From Desulfofundulus kuznetsovii DSM 6115 (GTDB lineage: Bacteria; Bacillota; Desulfotomaculia; Desulfotomaculales; Desulfovirgulaceae): 64,000 nt of DNA. The notes below the pieces were generated by a model. That model was not told the origin of the DNA. It saw nothing but the letters and a program-made list of their open reading frames with translations, and ran no database searches. How positions within the stretch are numbered: position 1 is the stretch's first letter; every line of letters begins with the position of its first letter. Of this stretch, positions 45,309 through 54,633 are shown one piece after another. Where the stretch lies: assembly GCF_000214705.1 (NCBI RefSeq), contig NC_015573.1, forward strand, positions 632,501-696,500. Reading direction: 5' to 3'. A program made the translations under genes and the position numbers.

Positions 45309-46673
45309 TTGGGCATCAGGCGCAAAATGGTCCGGGTGGATACTAAAAAGGGGTTTCCGTTGAAGCTCAGCCCGCCCCAGGTGCTGGTGCTGGGATTCGC
45401 CACGCTGATTCTGGTCGGCGCCCTTGTTCTCATGCTGCCGGTATCCAGCCGTTCGGGTCAGGTAACGGATTTTCTCACCGCCCTGTTTACCGCCACCTCG
45501 GCGGTGTGCGTCACCGGTCTGGTGGTGGTGGATACGGGCACTTACTGGTCTACCTTCGGGCAGGCGGTGATCCTGGCCCTGATTCAAATTGGCGGGCTCG
45601 GGTTCATGAGTATGGCCACCTTCTTTTTTATCCTCATGGGCAGGCGCATCGGTCTCAAGGAGCGCCTGATCATTCAAGAATCCTTAAACCAGCTGCGGGT
45701 GGCCGGGGTGGTCCGGCTGGTGCGGGCCGTTTTGCTATTTACCGTGCTCACCGAAGGATTTTTTGCTGTAATTTTATCCCTGCGGTTTTACTTTGATTAC
45801 GGTTTCCCCCGCTGCCTGTGGCTGGGCCTGTTCCATGCCGTTTCGGCTTTTAACAACGCCGGTTTTGATCTGCTGGGGGGTTTCAGAAGCCTTACCGGGT
45901 ATGTAAGTGATCCGGTGGTTAACCTGTCCGTGACCACTCTGATTATTTTGGGTGGGCTGGGTTTTGCTACGGTCATGGAACTCTACAACTACCCGCGCAC
46001 CCGGCGTCTTTCGGTGCATAGCAAGCTTGTCCTGCGGGTAACGGGAGGGCTCATTCTCTGCGGTACCCTGCTCTTTGGCCTGCTGGAGTGGGGGCATATC
46101 CTGCGTGATCTACCTTTGTCGGGGAAAATTTTCGCCTCTTATTTCCAGGCCGTTACCCCCCGTACGGCCGGCTTTAACACCGTGGACATCGGACATTTAA
46201 ATGCAGCCACCCAGTTTCTCATAATTATATTGATGTTTATAGGGGCCTCTCCCGGTTCCACCGGCGGAGGGATCAAAACCACCACTTTTGCCCTTCTGGG
46301 AATTACCCTCTGGTCTTTAAGCGAGGGAAAGGAGGATGTGGAGGTTTTCCGCCGGCGCATCCCCCCGTGGCAGGTTTACAAGGCACTTTCGGTCGCCTTA
46401 TGGGCCATTTTGTTGATCATTATGATAACCCTGCTTTTGAGCATTACCGAAAGTTCCAACTTCCTGGCCATCCTGTTTGAAACCGTTTCCGCCTTTGGTA
46501 CCGTCGGCTTAAGCATGGGCCTGACTCCCGAACTGACTCCCCTGGGCCGGGTGGCCATTATTTTTACCATGTTTGCCGGCCGCCTGGGTCCCCTGACCCT
46601 GGCCTATGCCTTTGCCCAGCGCCGACGCAAGACGACTATTCGATATCCCGAAGAAAAAATTATGGTGGGGTAG
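45309..46673 (+). CDS. ktrB: Potassium uptake membrane subunit (KtrB/TrkH family)
   Basis: The ~454-residue membrane protein shows the four selectivity-loop repeats of the Trk/Ktr superfamily: TATSAVCVTGLVVVDTG, HAVSAFNNAGFDLLGG, QAVTPRTAGFNTVDI and ETVSAFGTVGLSMGLT. It moves K+ with help from the adjacent RCK protein. The GSTGGGIKTTTF segment lies in the gating loop. TTG 45309 is chosen because AGAAGG lies nine bases upstream. It is ten bases before ktrA. Confidence 0.93.
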   Translation: MGIRRKMVRVDTKKGFPLKLSPPQVLVLGFATLILVGALVLMLPVSSRSGQVTDFLTALFTATSAVCVTGLVVVDTGTYWSTFGQAVILALIQIGGLGFMSMATFFFILMGRRIGLKERLIIQESLNQLRVAGVVRLVRAVLLFTVLTEGFFAVILSLRFYFDYGFPRCLWLGLFHAVSAFNNAGFDLLGGFRSLTGYVSDPVVNLSVTTLIILGGLGFATVMELYNYPRTRRLSVHSKLVLRVTGGLILCGTLLFGLLEWGHILRDLPLSGKIFASYFQAVTPRTAGFNTVDIGHLNAATQFLIIILMFIGASPGSTGGGIKTTTFALLGITLWSLSEGKEDVEVFRRRIPPWQVYKALSVALWAILLIIMITLLLSITESSNFLAILFETVSAFGTVGLSMGLTPELTPLGRVAIIFTMFAGRLGPLTLAYAFAQRRRKTTIRYPEEKIMVG

Positions 46674-46682
46674 GGGTGGATT

Positions 46683-47327
46683 ATGAAACAATTTGCCGTT
46701 ATCGGGCTGGGGCGGTTTGGTTCCAGCGTGGCCAGGACCCTTGCCCGCATGGGTTATGACGTCCTGGCGGTGGACACCAACGAAGAGCGGGTAAATGCCA
46801 TTACAGACGAGGTTACCTATGCCGTCTGTGTGGATGCCATGGATGAGCAGGCGCTGAAATCCCTGGGCCTGCGCAATTTTGATGTGGTCATCGTGGCCAT
46901 CGGCCAGGAAGTACAGTCCAGCATTCTGGTTACCGTTATGCTCAAGGAAATGGGTGTTCCCCGGGTGGTGGCCAAGGCAGTTACCGAACTTCACGGCAAA
47001 GTGTTACAAAGGGTGGGGGCTGATATGGTGGTCTTCCCCGAGCGGGATATGGGGGTGCGGGTGGCCCATGCCCTGGTCTCCAAAAATATCCTGGACCAGA
47101 TCAATCTTTCTCCTGATTACAGCATTATTGAGCTTGTGGCTCCCCCCGAGTTTGTGGGCAAAACCCTGCAGGAATCGGCCATGCGCAGGGAATACGGTGT
47201 TACGGTCCTGGCCATCCGTCGCGGCGAGGAGATTATCATTTCCCCCGGCGCCAAGCAGGTCATTAATGAAGGTGATATCCTGGTGGTCGTGGGGCGCAAC
47301 GATAAGCTGAGAACCCTCGGGGGCTAA
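46683..47327 (+). CDS. ktrA: Potassium uptake regulatory subunit (KtrA/TrkA, RCK)
   Basis: The 214-residue cytosolic protein has an N-terminal RCK_N Rossmann fold (FAVIGLGRFGSSVARTLARM, with acidic D in LAVDTNEERV) and a C-terminal RCK_C domain (IIELVAPPEFVGKTLQ...VINEGDILVVVG). It binds ATP/ADP or NAD(H) and gates KtrB, encoded immediately upstream. Length and domain order are normal. Confidence 0.94.
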   Translation: MKQFAVIGLGRFGSSVARTLARMGYDVLAVDTNEERVNAITDEVTYAVCVDAMDEQALKSLGLRNFDVVIVAIGQEVQSSILVTVMLKEMGVPRVVAKAVTELHGKVLQRVGADMVVFPERDMGVRVAHALVSKNILDQINLSPDYSIIELVAPPEFVGKTLQESAMRREYGVTVLAIRRGEEIIISPGAKQVINEGDILVVVGRNDKLRTLGG

Positions 47328-47330
47328 ATT

Positions 47331-48224
47331 ATGATCCACAGCAAAACCAACCCGCATATAAAATACCTGCGCCGGTTGGCCCGCCGGCGCCAGCGGGAAA
47401 AAGAAGGCCATTTTCTCCTGGAAGGGGTGCGCCTGGTAGAGGAAGCCCTTTATACCGGTTGGCCGGTAAAAATGCTCGTCTACACCCCGTCTGCGGGGGA
47501 ACGGGCCGGTGCCCTTCTTGAACTGGCCCGGGAGCGGGGGATTCAGATCTTAGTGGTGGAAGAAGGGCTCCTTAATGAGCTGGCGGATACGGAAACTCCC
47601 CAGGGAGTGCTGGCGGTGGTGGAAAGGCCCCGCTATACCCTGGAGGAGATCCTGGCACCAGGGCCGTCCCTTTTGTTGCTGGTGGACGGCGTTCAGGACC
47701 CGGGCAACCTGGGCACTATGATCCGCAGTGCTGATGCCGCCGGTGCCGGTGGAGTGATCTTGTTTCCCGGGACGGTGGATTTGTACAACCCGAAGACCAT
47801 CCGGGCTACCATGGGTTCCCTTTTTCACCTGCCCGTTGTGACCGTACGGGAAAGGGAGGGTGCGTTGACCCGGTTAAACGCGGCCGGCCTTATGCTGGTG
47901 GCCGGTGTTCCCGCAGGCGGCATGCCTCTCCCCGCCGTGGCTCTGACCCGTCCCCTGGCCCTGGCGGTAGGCAATGAGGCCCGGGGTCTTTCTCCAGAAC
48001 TGCTGGCCCGCGCCGATTTGCTGGCCACGGTCCCCATGCCCGGGCGGGCCGAGTCCCTGAATGTAGCGGCAGCCGCCTCCATCATGCTTTATGAAGTGGT
48101 TCGCCAGCGGATGGGTTACGGTCAAGACCAGGCCGGGTTTGTAAGTGTTCATCAAAACCATTATGACGAGGACAGCACCGCATCCAACAGAGTTCACCCA
48201 GGCTTTAAAGCCCGCCCACGGTAA
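47331..48224 (+). CDS. SpoU-family RNA 2'-O-methyltransferase (TrmH/RlmB-like)
   Basis: The 297-residue protein has an N-terminal substrate-binding region (SKTNPHIKYLRRLARRRQRE) and a SPOUT catalytic domain with motifs QDPGNLGTMIRSADAAG, LALAVGNEARGLS and SLNVAAAASIMLYE. It likely methylates rRNA; similar genes precede pheS in many Clostridia. The exact nucleotide is unknown. It is four bases after ktrA. Confidence 0.9.
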   Translation: MIHSKTNPHIKYLRRLARRRQREKEGHFLLEGVRLVEEALYTGWPVKMLVYTPSAGERAGALLELARERGIQILVVEEGLLNELADTETPQGVLAVVERPRYTLEEILAPGPSLLLLVDGVQDPGNLGTMIRSADAAGAGGVILFPGTVDLYNPKTIRATMGSLFHLPVVTVREREGALTRLNAAGLMLVAGVPAGGMPLPAVALTRPLALAVGNEARGLSPELLARADLLATVPMPGRAESLNVAAAASIMLYEVVRQRMGYGQDQAGFVSVHQNHYDEDSTASNRVHPGFKARPR

Positions 48225-48256
48225 CAGCCTGTTCCCGAATTTTTCTGGAAACTTCC

Positions 48257-48285
48257 TTGTTTTAAGCGGGGGCTTGTGATATAAT
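48257..48285 (+). promoter_or_regulatory. Promoter of the pheST leader
   Basis: TTGTTT (48257-48262) and TATAAT (48280-48285) are separated by 17 bp, directly before the T-box leader. Confidence 0.75.
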
Positions 48286-48289
48286 CAAC

Positions 48290-48606
48290 ACCGAAGGGTC
48301 CCCAAAAAACAGGGAAAGGTCGTGGTTAAATGTTTTTAACCGCCGAATTTTTTTGGAGGCTGTTCGAGGCGACTGGTTCAATCCGCGCCTACATCCTGTA
48401 CCGGAGGTTAGCCGTACACTAAAGGCCTGGTTTGAAAATAATATAATTGAACGGTCACCCCTTTCACAGTAAGGTTACATTATGGGACGCATGGCAGTTC
48501 AATTCTCCATTGTGCGGATCTAAGTTTTAGTCCGGGCATAAACAATAAGGGTGGTACCGCGACAAGGAACAATTTCCGTCCCGAAAAAGGGGCGGTTTTT
48601 ATGTTT
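48290..48606 (+). promoter_or_regulatory. T-box riboswitch of pheST
   Basis: The conserved AGGGTGGTACCGCG (48548-48561) is followed by a terminator, CGTCCCGAAAAAGGGGCGG with a T-rich tail (about 48580-48610). A possible Phe specifier TTC lies in ACTGGTTCAATCC (about 48378). Uncharged tRNA-Phe should favour read-through into pheS. A MITE-like element separates the terminator from pheS. Confidence 0.92.
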
Positions 48607-48610
48607 TTTT

Positions 48611-48914
48611 AGATACTGTCGCAAAACCAGAAACTAGATGGGCGGCGGTCGTCCCTTAAGGAGCGACATTGCGGAGGGCCGGATACGAAACACGGCGCTG
48701 CCGAGGTTAGCGAACCGGCAGCGCGAATCGCGCTGGTAGCAGTATCGATATAATGATTGGGCTACTTAGACTGAAACTATTCATGAGGAAAGTAGACTTC
48801 CGGCGCATATGCAGCGCTGCCAGGTTCGCTCCGAGGCAAGCCGATGTTTCGTCCGGCCCGTAGCACGGAGCGACGGGGGACGACCGCCGTCCCGATAGTT
48901 ATGCGACAGTATCT
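48611..48914 (-). repeat. MITE-like element, copy 2 (inverted relative to copy 1)
   Basis: The 304-bp copy starts AGATACTGTCGCAAAACCA and ends ATAGTTATGCGACAGTATCT; its reverse complement closely follows copy 1 at 43418-43722. It lies exactly between the T-box terminator T-run and the pheS ribosome-binding site, so every pheST transcript crosses it. Flanking T-runs could be part of a target duplication. Confidence 0.88.
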
Positions 48915-48950
48915 TTTAGAGAGGAAAGAGGGTAAAAAGGAGGACTAGTC

Positions 48951-49973
48951 TTGGAAGAACAGTTACATAAAATGGCGGTCAAGGCAAAGGAAGCCTTAGC
49001 CCGGGCGGATAGCCTGGAAGCCCTGGAGGAAATCCGCATCCGTTACCTGGGCAAAAAGGGTGAACTTACCAGGGTGCTGCGGGGAATGAGCGCCCTGCCG
49101 GTCGAAGAAAGGCCGAGGATCGGCCAGCTGGCCAACAGCATCCGGGAAGTCCTGGAAAAAGAACTGGCGGAGCGCACGGCGGAAGTTAAAGCCAGGGTCA
49201 AACAGGCGCGCCTGGCGGCTGAGAGCATCGATGTAACCCTCCCGGGGACGCCCTTTTTGCCGGGCAAAAAGCACCCCCTTACTACCGTGCAGGAGGAAAT
49301 CGAGGAAATCTTTCTGGGACTGGGGTTTTCCATTGCCGAGGGGCCCGAGGTGGAACTGGACTATTATAACTTTGAGGCCCTGAATTTGCCCAAGGACCAC
49401 CCGGCCCGAGACATGCAGGATTCCTTTTTCATCGGTCCCGAGGTGCTCCTGCGCACCCATACCTCTCCGGTGCAGGTGCGTACCATGGAGCGTACTGCGC
49501 CGGCGTTGCCGGTGAAAATCATTGCCCCGGGGAAAGTTTACCGGCGGGATGACGATGCCACCCACTCGCCCATGTTCCACCAGGTGGAGGGGCTGGCGGT
49601 AGACCGGCGGATAACCTTTGGCGATTTAAAAGGGGTGCTGGATGTCTTTGCCCGGGAAATGTTTGGCGAGAGCACCAGGACGCGTTTTCGTCCCAGTTAC
49701 TTCCCCTTTACCGAGCCCAGCGCCGAGGTGGATATCTCCTGTGTCATGTGCGGCGGTAAGGGGTGCCGGGTATGCTCCCACACCGGCTGGCTGGAAATCC
49801 TGGGCTGCGGCATGGTGCATCCCCGGGTTCTGGAAATGTCCGGCTATAACTCCGCCGAGGTTACCGGCTTTGCCTTTGGCATGGGTATCGAGCGTATCGC
49901 CATGCTCAAATACGGTATAGATGACCTGCGCCTATTCTTTGACAACGACCTGCGTTTCCTGGCCCAGTTTTAG
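48951..49973 (+). CDS. pheS: Phenylalanyl-tRNA synthetase alpha subunit
   Basis: The 340-residue protein has the N-terminal coiled coil ([20 protein letters not shown]) and the class II core with [39 protein letters not shown] and [19 protein letters not shown]. The C-terminal [18 protein letters not shown] is motif 3. With PheT it forms an alpha2-beta2 enzyme. The TTG start follows AAAAAGGAGGAC. Confidence 0.97.
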   Translation: MEEQLHKMAVKAKEALARADSLEALEEIRIRYLGKKGELTRVLRGMSALPVEERPRIGQLANSIREVLEKELAERTAEVKARVKQARLAAESIDVTLPGTPFLPGKKHPLTTVQEEIEEIFLGLGFSIAEGPEVELDYYNFEALNLPKDHPARDMQDSFFIGPEVLLRTHTSPVQVRTMERTAPALPVKIIAPGKVYRRDDDATHSPMFHQVEGLAVDRRITFGDLKGVLDVFAREMFGESTRTRFRPSYFPFTEPSAEVDISCVMCGGKGCRVCSHTGWLEILGCGMVHPRVLEMSGYNSAEVTGFAFGMGIERIAMLKYGIDDLRLFFDNDLRFLAQF

Positions 49974-49995
49974 TTGAAAGGAGAAGGATTAAGCT

Positions 49996-52422
49996 TTGCG
50001 GGTTTCGTTTAAATGGCTGCAAGAATATGTGGATATACCCATCAGCCCGGCGGAACTGGCCGACCGGCTGACCATGGCCGGTCTGGCCGTGGAAGGCCTG
50101 GAGGAGCCGGGAAAAGAGATCAGCAACGTGGTTACCGGACGCATTGTCAAAATAGAACCTCACCCCAATGCCGATAAGCTGGTAATTTGTCTGGTTGCCA
50201 CCGGTGAGCCGGAGCCCCGGCAGATTGTTACCGGTGCTACCAACGTCCGGGAAGGGCACGTGGTTCCCGTAGCCCTGGAAGGGGCGCGGCTTGCCGGGGG
50301 GCTGGTAATCAAGCGGGCCAGGTTGCGGGGGGTGGAGTCCCGGGGCATGCTATGTTCCGGCCAGGAGCTCGGTCTTGACCCCAAAACCATGCCCGCCGAC
50401 CAGGCACACGGAATTATGATCCTTCCTGCAGATACCCCCCTGGGGTTGGATATCCGGCCGGTCCTCGGGCTGGATGATGTCATTTTTAAGCTGGACCTTA
50501 CCCCCAACCGGGGCGACTGCCTGTCCATGATTGGTGTAGCCCGGGAAGTGGCCGCCTTGCTCGGGCAGCCCCTGCGTTTCCCCCGGCTGGAAGTTCAAGA
50601 AATACCGGGCAGCTCCCTTGAGGGGAGGGTGCGGGTGGACATTATGGAGCCCGGGCTCTGCCGGCGCTACGTGGCCCGTCTCTTCACCAATGTGAGGGTG
50701 GGACCATCACCCCTATGGATGCAGGAACGCCTGCGGGCCGCCGGCATCCGCCCCATCAGCAATATCGTGGACATTACCAACTATGTCATGCTGGAGCTGG
50801 GCCAGCCCCTGCATGCCTTTGACTACGATAAGTTGAGGGACGGCCACATCATTGTCCGCCGGGCCCATCCGGGGGAAGTAATCGTTACCCTGGACGGGTC
50901 GGAACGGCGCCTGGAACCCGAAATGCTGGTCATAGCCGATCCCGGTGGAGCGGTGGCCGTGGCCGGAGTTATGGGAGGGCTGGATACCGAGGTTACGGAG
51001 AATACCACCACTGTCCTGCTGGAATCGGCTTACTTCCATCCCACCAGTATCCGCCGCACATCCCGGGCCCTGGGCCTGCGTTCCGAGTCATCAACCCGTT
51101 TTGAAAAAGGGATCGATCTGGAAGGATGTCTGGCTGCCGCCAACCGGGCTGCCTCCCTGCTGGTGGAAATTGGTGCCGGGGATGTGGTGGCCGGTGCGGT
51201 GGACAATTACCCCTCCCCGGTGGCCAGAAAGCCCATCATCCTGCGTCCCGAGCGGGTGGGATACATACTGGGGGTGGACATTCCCCGGGAAGAGACGGCT
51301 GACCTCCTGGCCCGGCTCGGCTTTACGGTACAGGACGCCGGTCAGGACCTGCTGGTAAACGTGCCCAGCTACCGGGTGGACATCAACCTGGAAATCGATT
51401 TAATCGAAGAAGTGGCCAGGCTGTACGGTTATGACCGGGTACCGGCCACCCTGCCCTTTGGGGCCACCACCCGGGGAGCGAGGACAAGGGAGCAGTCACT
51501 GCTCAAGCGTTTAAAAGAGGTGCTGGTGGAGTGCGGCCTGACCGAGGTGGTTACGTACAGTTTTGTGAATCCCGCGGTATTTGACCGGTTTAAAGTGCCA
51601 CCGGACAGCCCCTTGCGCCATACGTTGAAACTGCAAAACCCCCTTTCCGTGGAACAATCGGTCATGCGCACCATGCTCCTGCCCGGCCTTTTAGAGGTGC
51701 TGGAGCGCAATTTCAACCGCCGGGTAACCAGCGGGGCCATTTTTGAGGTGGGCCGGGTATTCTATCCCCGGGGCGGGGAAGCCCTTCCCGAGGAACGCCC
51801 GATGCTGGCCGCGGCGGCCATGGGCGAGGGGGCCGCGGGGTGGAACCGGCCGGCTATTCCCCTGGATTTCTATTACCTCAAAGGGGTTCTGGAAATGCTG
51901 GCCGCAAAACTGGGCCTGCCCGGCCTGACCTTCGAGAGGGAAAAGGAAAACCCCGCCTTCCATCCCGGTCGCGCCGCCCGGATCAGGGCGCAGGAGAAAA
52001 CGCTGGGGATAGTGGGGGAGCTGCACCCCGATGTGCTGGAGGCATATGAGCTGGAGGTGCGGGTGTGCGCCTTTGAGGTGGACCTGGCCGCGTTGCTTGC
52101 CCTGGCTGGTAAGCCGCCCCAATACCGTCCCCTGCCCCGTTTCCCCGCCGTGAAGAGGGATATAGCCCTGGTGGTGAGCCGGGAAGTTACGGCTGCAGAT
52201 GTGCTGCGGGTGATTCGCCGGGCCGGCGGCCATCTGCTGCGGTCGGTGGAACTGTTTGATGTTTATGAAGGAGAGCAGGTGAGGGAGGGTTGCCGCAGCC
52301 TGGCCTTTTCCCTGCTTTTCCAGGCTGACGACCGCACCCTGACCGATGCGGAAGTGGCTGCACAAACCGACGTCATATCTGCCGCCCTGGTTAAAGAGCT
52401 GGGAGCTGAGTTGAGAAAGTAG
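49996..52422 (+). CDS. pheT: Phenylalanyl-tRNA synthetase beta subunit
   Basis: The 808-residue protein has the expected PheT domains in order: the N-terminal OB/tRNA-binding fold (IVKIEPHPNADKLVICLV), the B3/B4 editing domain (TPNRGDCLSMIGVAREVAAL; SNIVDITNYVMLELGQPLHA FDYDKL), B5, the inactive class II core, and a C-terminal ferredoxin-like anticodon domain (FPAVKRDIALVVSREVTAAD). The TTG start follows GAAAGGAG. Its stop is overlapped by a small repeat element. Confidence 0.97.
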   Translation: MRVSFKWLQEYVDIPISPAELADRLTMAGLAVEGLEEPGKEISNVVTGRIVKIEPHPNADKLVICLVATGEPEPRQIVTGATNVREGHVVPVALEGARLAGGLVIKRARLRGVESRGMLCSGQELGLDPKTMPADQAHGIMILPADTPLGLDIRPVLGLDDVIFKLDLTPNRGDCLSMIGVAREVAALLGQPLRFPRLEVQEIPGSSLEGRVRVDIMEPGLCRRYVARLFTNVRVGPSPLWMQERLRAAGIRPISNIVDITNYVMLELGQPLHAFDYDKLRDGHIIVRRAHPGEVIVTLDGSERRLEPEMLVIADPGGAVAVAGVMGGLDTEVTENTTTVLLESAYFHPTSIRRTSRALGLRSESSTRFEKGIDLEGCLAAANRAASLLVEIGAGDVVAGAVDNYPSPVARKPIILRPERVGYILGVDIPREETADLLARLGFTVQDAGQDLLVNVPSYRVDINLEIDLIEEVARLYGYDRVPATLPFGATTRGARTREQSLLKRLKEVLVECGLTEVVTYSFVNPAVFDRFKVPPDSPLRHTLKLQNPLSVEQSVMRTMLLPGLLEVLERNFNRRVTSGAIFEVGRVFYPRGGEALPEERPMLAAAAMGEGAAGWNRPAIPLDFYYLKGVLEMLAAKLGLPGLTFEREKENPAFHPGRAARIRAQEKTLGIVGELHPDVLEAYELEVRVCAFEVDLAALLALAGKPPQYRPLPRFPAVKRDIALVVSREVTAADVLRVIRRAGGHLLRSVELFDVYEGEQVREGCRSLAFSLLFQADDRTLTDAEVAAQTDVISAALVKELGAELRK

Positions 52423-52500
52423 ACGCCTTGACGCTTTGCGTCACTGCCGTTTTGCACGGAAGCGAGCGACATTGAGCCGGGCAGATCAGGTATTCACAAC
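52418..52500 (+). repeat. Small dispersed repeat, partial copy
   Basis: The sequence starting AGTAGACGCCTTGACGC and continuing GCCGTTTTGCACGGAAGCGA resembles 54634-54710, which starts AGTAGGCGCCTATGACGC and continues GCCGTTTTGCACGAAGCGA. The right half seen in the second copy is not present here. It overlaps the pheT stop codon. Confidence 0.5.
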
Positions 52501-52580
52501 AGAAAAATTGTCGCACTGGCAGGAGTTTCCCCGGTCGACGCCGAAAAGAGTAAGAATTTGAAAACCAGGGGGAAACGGCT

Positions 52581-52844
52581 ATGGGCAAGCAGGAAACCCG
52601 GGTCGAGGTGGAGATTTTTGGCGAATACTATGTTTTAAAGGGCGATGAACCGGAGGAATACCTGTGTATGCTGGCCCAGTACGTCAATAAGAAAATACGC
52701 CAGGTAGTTACCCGCAACCCTCGCTTGGGGTTGTCTAAAGCAGCACTGCTCACTGCCCTGAACATTGCCGATGAACTGATGAAACTGCAGAAGGAATACG
52801 ACGAGCTGGCCGAACTTTTGGAGATGGACAGAAAAGCAAAATAG
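52581..52844 (+). CDS. zapA: Cell division protein ZapA
   Basis: The 87-residue protein matches ZapA: RVEVEIFGEYYVLKGDEPEE, YVNKKIRQVVTRNPRL, and a C-terminal helix (ADELMKLQKEYDELAELLEM) that forms the coiled-coil dimer. ZapA bundles FtsZ filaments at the division site. Its place behind pheST is conserved in Firmicutes. A GGGGG precedes the ATG. Confidence 0.9.
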   Translation: MGKQETRVEVEIFGEYYVLKGDEPEEYLCMLAQYVNKKIRQVVTRNPRLGLSKAALLTALNIADELMKLQKEYDELAELLEMDRKAK

Positions 52845-52862
52845 GCTTTGGCTCTGGGATTG

Positions 52863-52897
52863 ACCGCTTGCCATCCTTATATGGCAGGCGGTTTTGT
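52863..52897 (+). terminator. Terminator after zapA
   Basis: ACCGCTTGCCAT (52863-52874) pairs with ATGGCAGGCGGT (52881-52892) with a six-base loop, followed by TTTGTTT. Confidence 0.85.
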
Positions 52898-52909
52898 TTA
52901 GGGAAAAAC

Positions 52910-52938
52910 TTGACAGACCTGCAAGGGGAGGTTATAAT
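52910..52938 (+). promoter_or_regulatory. Consensus promoter before the decayed cyd locus
   Basis: TTGACA (52910-52915) and TATAAT (52933-52938) are a perfect consensus pair with 17-bp spacing. It now drives only the cydA-cydD remnant. Confidence 0.8.
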
Positions 52939-53044
52939 AAAGTAAATCTATACTGGTCGGGTATATAATATAGAATTGGTTACTATTAACTTCGCTTATT
53001 AGTCGGCAGCTTCATTGCTTCCGGTGTGTCCAAAGATTCAACGT

Positions 53045-53475
53045 TCAAACTCCCGCTCTTTCCGGCTCGGCCTGATTTTCGGCGTTATCAGCGTCCTTCT
53101 GGTGGTTACGGTGGGACACTTCCAGGGGCAGCACCTGGTTAAATCCCAGCCCATGAAGATGGCCGCGGCAGAGGCCCTGTGGGAAAGCCGGGACCCGGCT
53201 CCCATGAACCTGGTGGCTGTAATTGACGAGAAACAACAGGCCAACCCCTTTGAGATCCAGATTCCCTACTTGCTGAGCTTTTTGTCTTATAATTCCTTCA
53301 GCGGAGAGGTCAAGGGAATCAAAGAAATTCAGGCGGCATACGAAGACAGGTATGGACCCGGCAACTACATACCGCCGGTAACTTCCGTTTTCTGGAGTTT
53401 TCGCATCATGGTGGCCGCCGGGTCGTTGATGCTGTTGCTCGCCTTTCTGAGCCTGTACCTGTGGCAAAATCACTA
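53045..53475 (+). pseudogene. cydA: Cytochrome bd oxidase subunit I (cydA), internal fragment
   Basis: The frame encodes FRLGLIFGVISVLLVVTVGH, QPMKMAAAEALWESRDPAPM, the quinol-proximal SFLSYNSFSGEVKGI, and PPVTSVFWSFRIMVAAGSLM. These are CydA segments from roughly the middle to near the C-terminus. The N-terminal ~200 residues with the first heme ligands are absent, and the frame stops making CydA sense at YFENFW. There it meets a cydD fragment through shared TTTGAAAATTTTTGG sequence. The protein cannot be functional. Confidence 0.88.
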
Positions 53476-54586
53476 CTTTGAAAATTTTTGGCCAGAGCAA
53501 GGCCCAGGCCCGGGTCATGGCCCGGATTAGCGATCGTTTCCGGAAAACCTCCCTGGGTGTATTGCGGGTGGCCTTTCTTTCCGCCCTGGTGCTGGAGTTC
53601 CTGGCCACCATCAGTACCGCCCTGGTGGCGGTTACGGTAGCCCTGCGCCTGGTCTACGCGCGCATACCCTATGAAGAGGCCCTGTTTCTTTTGCTCCTGG
53701 CCCCGGAATTCTACCTGCCCTTAAGACTTTTGGGGACCCACTTTCATGCCGGTATGGCCGGGGCTAGTGCTGCCGGGCGCATATTTGAAATTCTGGAGAC
53801 TCCCCTGCCTCAGAAACGGTCCTGCGGGGAGGTCCACCTGGCGCCGGGTTGCATGTGGCTTTTGAAGGGGTGTACTATACCTATAGTGATAAAGAACATC
53901 CCGCCCTGGAAGATATTTCTTTTGACCTGGCACCCGGGGAACGGGTGGCCCTGGTCGGGCCCAGCGGGGCGGGGAAGAGCACCATAGTAAACCTGCTCCT
54001 GCGCTTCTGGGATTACCGGGAAGGGGTCATTTACCTGGGGGGACACGAGCTTAAGAGGTATTCCCCGGAGGATCTGCGGCGCCTGCTGGGGGTGGTCACC
54101 CAGCACACCCACCTTTTCAACGCCACCATCCGGGAAAACCTCCTGCTGGCCAGGCCCGGAGCCAGCGAGGAGGAACTCATTGCGGCTGCCCGTCGGGCCC
54201 GAATTCACGATTTTATTCAAACCCTTCCCCGGGGGTACGATACCTGTGTAGGGGAAGGGGGCTTTAAACTTTCCGGCGGTCAGCGCCAGCGGCTGGCCAT
54301 TGCCCGGGTCCTGCTGAAAAATGCGCCCATCCTGGTGCTGGACGAGGCTACGGCCGGTCTTGACCCGGTAACGGAGCGGGAGGTAATGGATGCCGTCTAT
54401 TCATTAATGCAGGGGCGCACCACTCTGGTAATCACCCACCGCCTGGTGGGTCTGGAGGTTATGGACGAGATTCTGGTTCTCGATGGCGGGCGGGTGGTGG
54501 AACGGGGGCGGCACGAGGATCTTCTGCGGCACAATGGACTCTACCGCCGCCTGTGGGAGTTGCAGCACCAGGTCCTGGCCGGGTAA
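53476..54586 (+). pseudogene. cydD: Thiol-reductant ABC exporter subunit (cydD-like), 5'-truncated and frameshifted
   Basis: It starts mid-membrane domain (LKIFGQSKAQARVMARISDR; LLLLAPEFYLPLRLLGTHFH AG). A one-base shift near 53849 is needed to reach the ATPase, LHVAFEGVYYTYSDKEHPAL. The ATPase itself is intact: Walker A GPSGAGKSTIV, signature LSGGQRQRLAIARV, Walker B ILVLDEATAGLD. The N-terminal half of the transmembrane domain is missing. CydDC-type exporters support cytochrome bd assembly. The deletion removed the end of cydA, all of cydB and the start of cydD. No ribosome-binding site is seen for the ATPase alone. Confidence 0.88.
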
Positions 54587-54633
54587 AGTTTTTATATATG
54601 TGTCAAAAATTTAGCCAGGTGCAACTGAAAAAC

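Noticed and set aside
53849-54586. Stand-alone ABC ATPase gene starting at ATG 53849
   Set aside because: The ATPase domain is complete, but there is no ribosome-binding site, and the adjacent frame encodes the missing cydD membrane part, so a frameshifted pseudogene is the better reading.
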